Source: OMPR01 sp965183835
GTDB lineage: Bacteria > Pseudomonadota > Alphaproteobacteria > Rhodobacterales > Rhodobacteraceae
DNA: 64,000 nt
Assembly: GCA_965183835.1 (NCBI GenBank)
Contig: CBCYME010000017.1
Coordinates: forward strand, 248,001 to 312,000
Direction: 5' to 3'
The translations under genes were made by a program, and so were the position numbers. Shown one piece after another: positions 62,510 through 64,000 of this stretch. The notes under the pieces are model-generated. The model was given only the letters and a program-made list of their open reading frames with translations, was not told where the DNA came from and searched no databases. Within the stretch, counting starts at the first letter, position 1. Each line of letters starts with the position of its first letter.

Positions 62510-63490
62510 TCAACCCGCGCGGCGTTGACGTCGCGATTTCAACCGTTGATGCGCCTCAGGCGTGCCATCATGGAACGAGCCGAACCACTTGTCCCATGGC
62601 ATTTCCAGATTGCCGTAATTCACCTCGAAATAGCGATGGTGCATCTGGTGGTGAAACGTCCCCAATGCCAGCGATTTGCGATCCTTAACCAACAGGCTTT
62701 CATACCCCGTATGCGAACTGGCCGCTGTCAGGCCCTGATGCTGCAAATGGAACAGAATGTGCAACGGATGCGCGGGCACGATGAAATGGATCAGGATCGA
62801 GGTAAAGAAAAAGAACGCCTCGAACGGGTGCATCGATAGTCCCGACCATGGCCCCACATTGACATTGCGGTGGTGCAACGCGTGGGCAAACCGATACAGC
62901 GGCCCCCAATGCAAGGCCCGATGAATCCAATAGAAATGGAACGAAATCCACACCGGCGTCAGCAGGAAAAACAGCACAAACAAAACTGGGTGTTCGGCTG
63001 GGACCATCATCGGCACCCAACCATTGGCCATGCCCCAGAACATCAGCACCTCGAAAAAGGTCCAACAGGCCACGCCGCTGCCCAGTGTCCAGAACATGTT
63101 GTCATGCACCTGATTGGAGAACGTGAATTGCTTGCCCTTTCCCGACAAAGGCCGGGGATCAAACTTAAGCCTTTCACCCTGCTTCTTGGCGCTGAAAAAG
63201 AACAGATGTAAACCACCCGCGACCAAAATCATCAATGCCAGATTGCGCAGCCAGATCAACACGATCCAATCAAGCGACAGGGTCGCCATTCGCTCCATCG
63301 CCGGGGTCAGCCACGTCCAGCTGACAAAAGCGATCAACAGAACAATCACGTTTTCCGCCACCCCCAACCACCGATCGGCGACCCATGTCGCCATGCGGAC
63401 CGGATTGGGTGGCCAACTGAAAAACGGCGAAACCGCAACCGGCACATCCGGCGTATGTGCCCAGCCGGGCAATTTGGGGGAGTCGGACAT
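62510..63490 (-). CDS. Sterol desaturase / fatty acid hydroxylase family membrane protein
   Basis: 326 residues with several membrane helices. The histidine boxes of the non-haem di-iron family are present: HRALH, HALHHRNVN, and HHQMHHRYFEVNYG. These integral enzymes hydroxylate or desaturate lipid chains using O2. The substrate could be a sterol-like, carotenoid or fatty-acyl lipid. Divergent from the LysR gene at 63603, which probably controls it. Family confident, substrate not. Confidence 0.9.
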   Translation of the reverse strand: MSDSPKLPGWAHTPDVPVAVSPFFSWPPNPVRMATWVADRWLGVAENVIVLLIAFVSWTWLTPAMERMATLSLDWIVLIWLRNLALMILVAGGLHLFFFSAKKQGERLKFDPRPLSGKGKQFTFSNQVHDNMFWTLGSGVACWTFFEVLMFWGMANGWVPMMVPAEHPVLFVLFFLLTPVWISFHFYWIHRALHWGPLYRFAHALHHRNVNVGPWSGLSMHPFEAFFFFTSILIHFIVPAHPLHILFHLQHQGLTAASSHTGYESLLVKDRKSLALGTFHHQMHHRYFEVNYGNLEMPWDKWFGSFHDGTPEAHQRLKSRRQRRAG

Positions 63491-63557
63491 CAGAACCTCT
63501 GCGCGTTACGTGGATGGTGTTGACGCAGGGTGGCATGCCAATCTAATCAAGAAAAAC

Positions 63558-63592
63558 AGAAAGGTTTGAAAACCTTTCTCAGATTTTCTGAG
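63558..63592. promoter_or_regulatory. Overlapping palindromes in the desaturase/LysR divergent promoter
   Basis: AGAAAGGTTT-GA-AAACCTTTCT (perfect ten-base arms, 63558-63579) runs directly into CTCAGA-TTT-TCTGAG (63578-63592). They end 10 bases before the LysR ATG and are good operator or attenuator candidates. Confidence 0.55.
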
Positions 63593-63602
63593 GAATAGCC
63601 CG

Positions 63603-64000
63603 ATGGATGACCTGCGCCTCTCGTTGCGTTTGCTGCGCGCCTTTATGTTTGCGGTCGATCATGGCTCGATCACCGGGGCGGCAACCGCATTGAATGTGGC
63701 CCCCTCTGCCGTGGCCGCAGCATTGGACCGGGTCGAAGCGGAATTTGGCACGTCGCTGGTGGTGCGCGCCCGCGCCCGCGGCATCACTGCAACCCCTGCA
63801 GGCCGCGCCTTGGCCGCCCGTATCCGCCCCCTGATCGAGGATTATTCAAACGTCATGCAAGAGGGCTACGCCCTCAGCCAAGGCTTGCGCGGAACGCTCA
63901 ATATAGGATATTACGCGCCCGTTGCGCCCGCATTTCTCCCAATCATATTGCAAAAATTACAGAAACAGAGCCCCGACCTCAAGTTCAACCTGCAGGAATG
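63603..64000 (+). CDS. LysR-family regulator (partial, C-terminus off the window)
   Basis: The first 132 residues are visible. An N-terminal winged helix-turn-helix (LSLRLLRAFMFAVDHGSITGAA then VAPSAVAAALDRVEAEFGTSL) is followed by the start of the effector domain (GTLNIGYYAPVAPAFLP). The start ATG is not preceded by a strong ribosome site; GAGG is 11 bases upstream within the palindrome. Divergent from the desaturase-family gene, its probable target. The gene is cut by the right edge. Confidence 0.9.
   Translation, partial: MDDLRLSLRLLRAFMFAVDHGSITGAATALNVAPSAVAAALDRVEAEFGTSLVVRARARGITATPAGRALAARIRPLIEDYSNVMQEGYALSQGLRGTLNIGYYAPVAPAFLPIILQKLQKQSPDLKFNLQE

Noticed and set aside
1..64000. tRNA, rRNA or riboswitch genes
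   Set aside because: No stretch with a T-loop and acceptor pairing or a recognisable riboswitch core was found by eye; a covariance-model scan would be needed to exclude them fully.

Overview
The window looks like the chromosome of a marine alphaproteobacterium of the Roseobacter group (Rhodobacteraceae). The basis is gene content and order: lysC followed by ptsP, a Roseobacter-type Hint_2 protein, a sulfopropanediol-dehydrogenase-like HisD homologue, DUF1178 and DUF1992 proteins, CoxL form II, PiT and SulP carriers. Base composition is moderately GC-rich. No tRNA, rRNA, CRISPR array, transposase or phage gene was seen. The window cuts a gene at each end: a CoxL-like molybdenum enzyme on the left and a LysR regulator on the right.

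Left part (1-31 kb). A LysR regulator is divergent from a two-gene operon made of an Fe(II)/2-oxoglutarate oxygenase (PhyH family) and an HD-domain di-iron oxygenase. This is the same pairing as the PhnY*/PhnZ and TmpA/TmpB phosphonate-cleaving systems. The HD protein keeps the six metal ligands but, in my by-eye alignment, not the known PhnZ substrate contacts, so its substrate may be new. A perfect inverted repeat containing a T-N11-A LysR box lies just upstream of the regulator. Next come a dienelactone hydrolase, valS, DUF1992, a crotonase with a strictosidine-synthase-like protein, lpxO, two aminotransferases, an MsbA-type exporter, lysC-ptsP, a run of small housekeeping-type genes (SDR, DUF1178, NUDIX, EcsC, GNAT, flavin reductase), a SulP carrier, an IalB-like protein, trmL, mtnP, a LysE exporter, a small ribbon-helix-helix regulator with a divergent mini-ORF, apt and a uracil-DNA-glycosylase family protein.

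Middle (31.3-47.1 kb). A tight operon kpsT-kpsE-kdsA-phosphohexomutase supplies parts of capsule or KDO-glycan export, but has no KpsM permease. After it lie an AsmA gene broken at a run of eight cytosines, rimO and an entericidin-like lipoprotein. From 40.4 to 46.7 kb the region is accessory in character: a series of composite palindromes flanks an AT-rich membrane-protein gene with an in-frame TGA. Beyond lepA there is an unrecognised 521-residue protein rich in Ala and Ser, and a Hint-domain protein.

Right part (47.1-64 kb). This is mostly metabolic and housekeeping: the HpsN-like dehydrogenase with a divergent LysR regulator, a low-molecular-weight phosphatase divergent from a sirtuin, a PCu(A)C copper chaperone with a small partner, rpmB, meaB, hrpB, a GMC oxidoreductase, gnd, a second NUDIX protein, a PiT phosphate carrier, a ketopantoate-reductase family protein, a sterol-desaturase family protein and the cut LysR gene. 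Where the text says an alignment or family residue is recalled, it was done from memory without a database.
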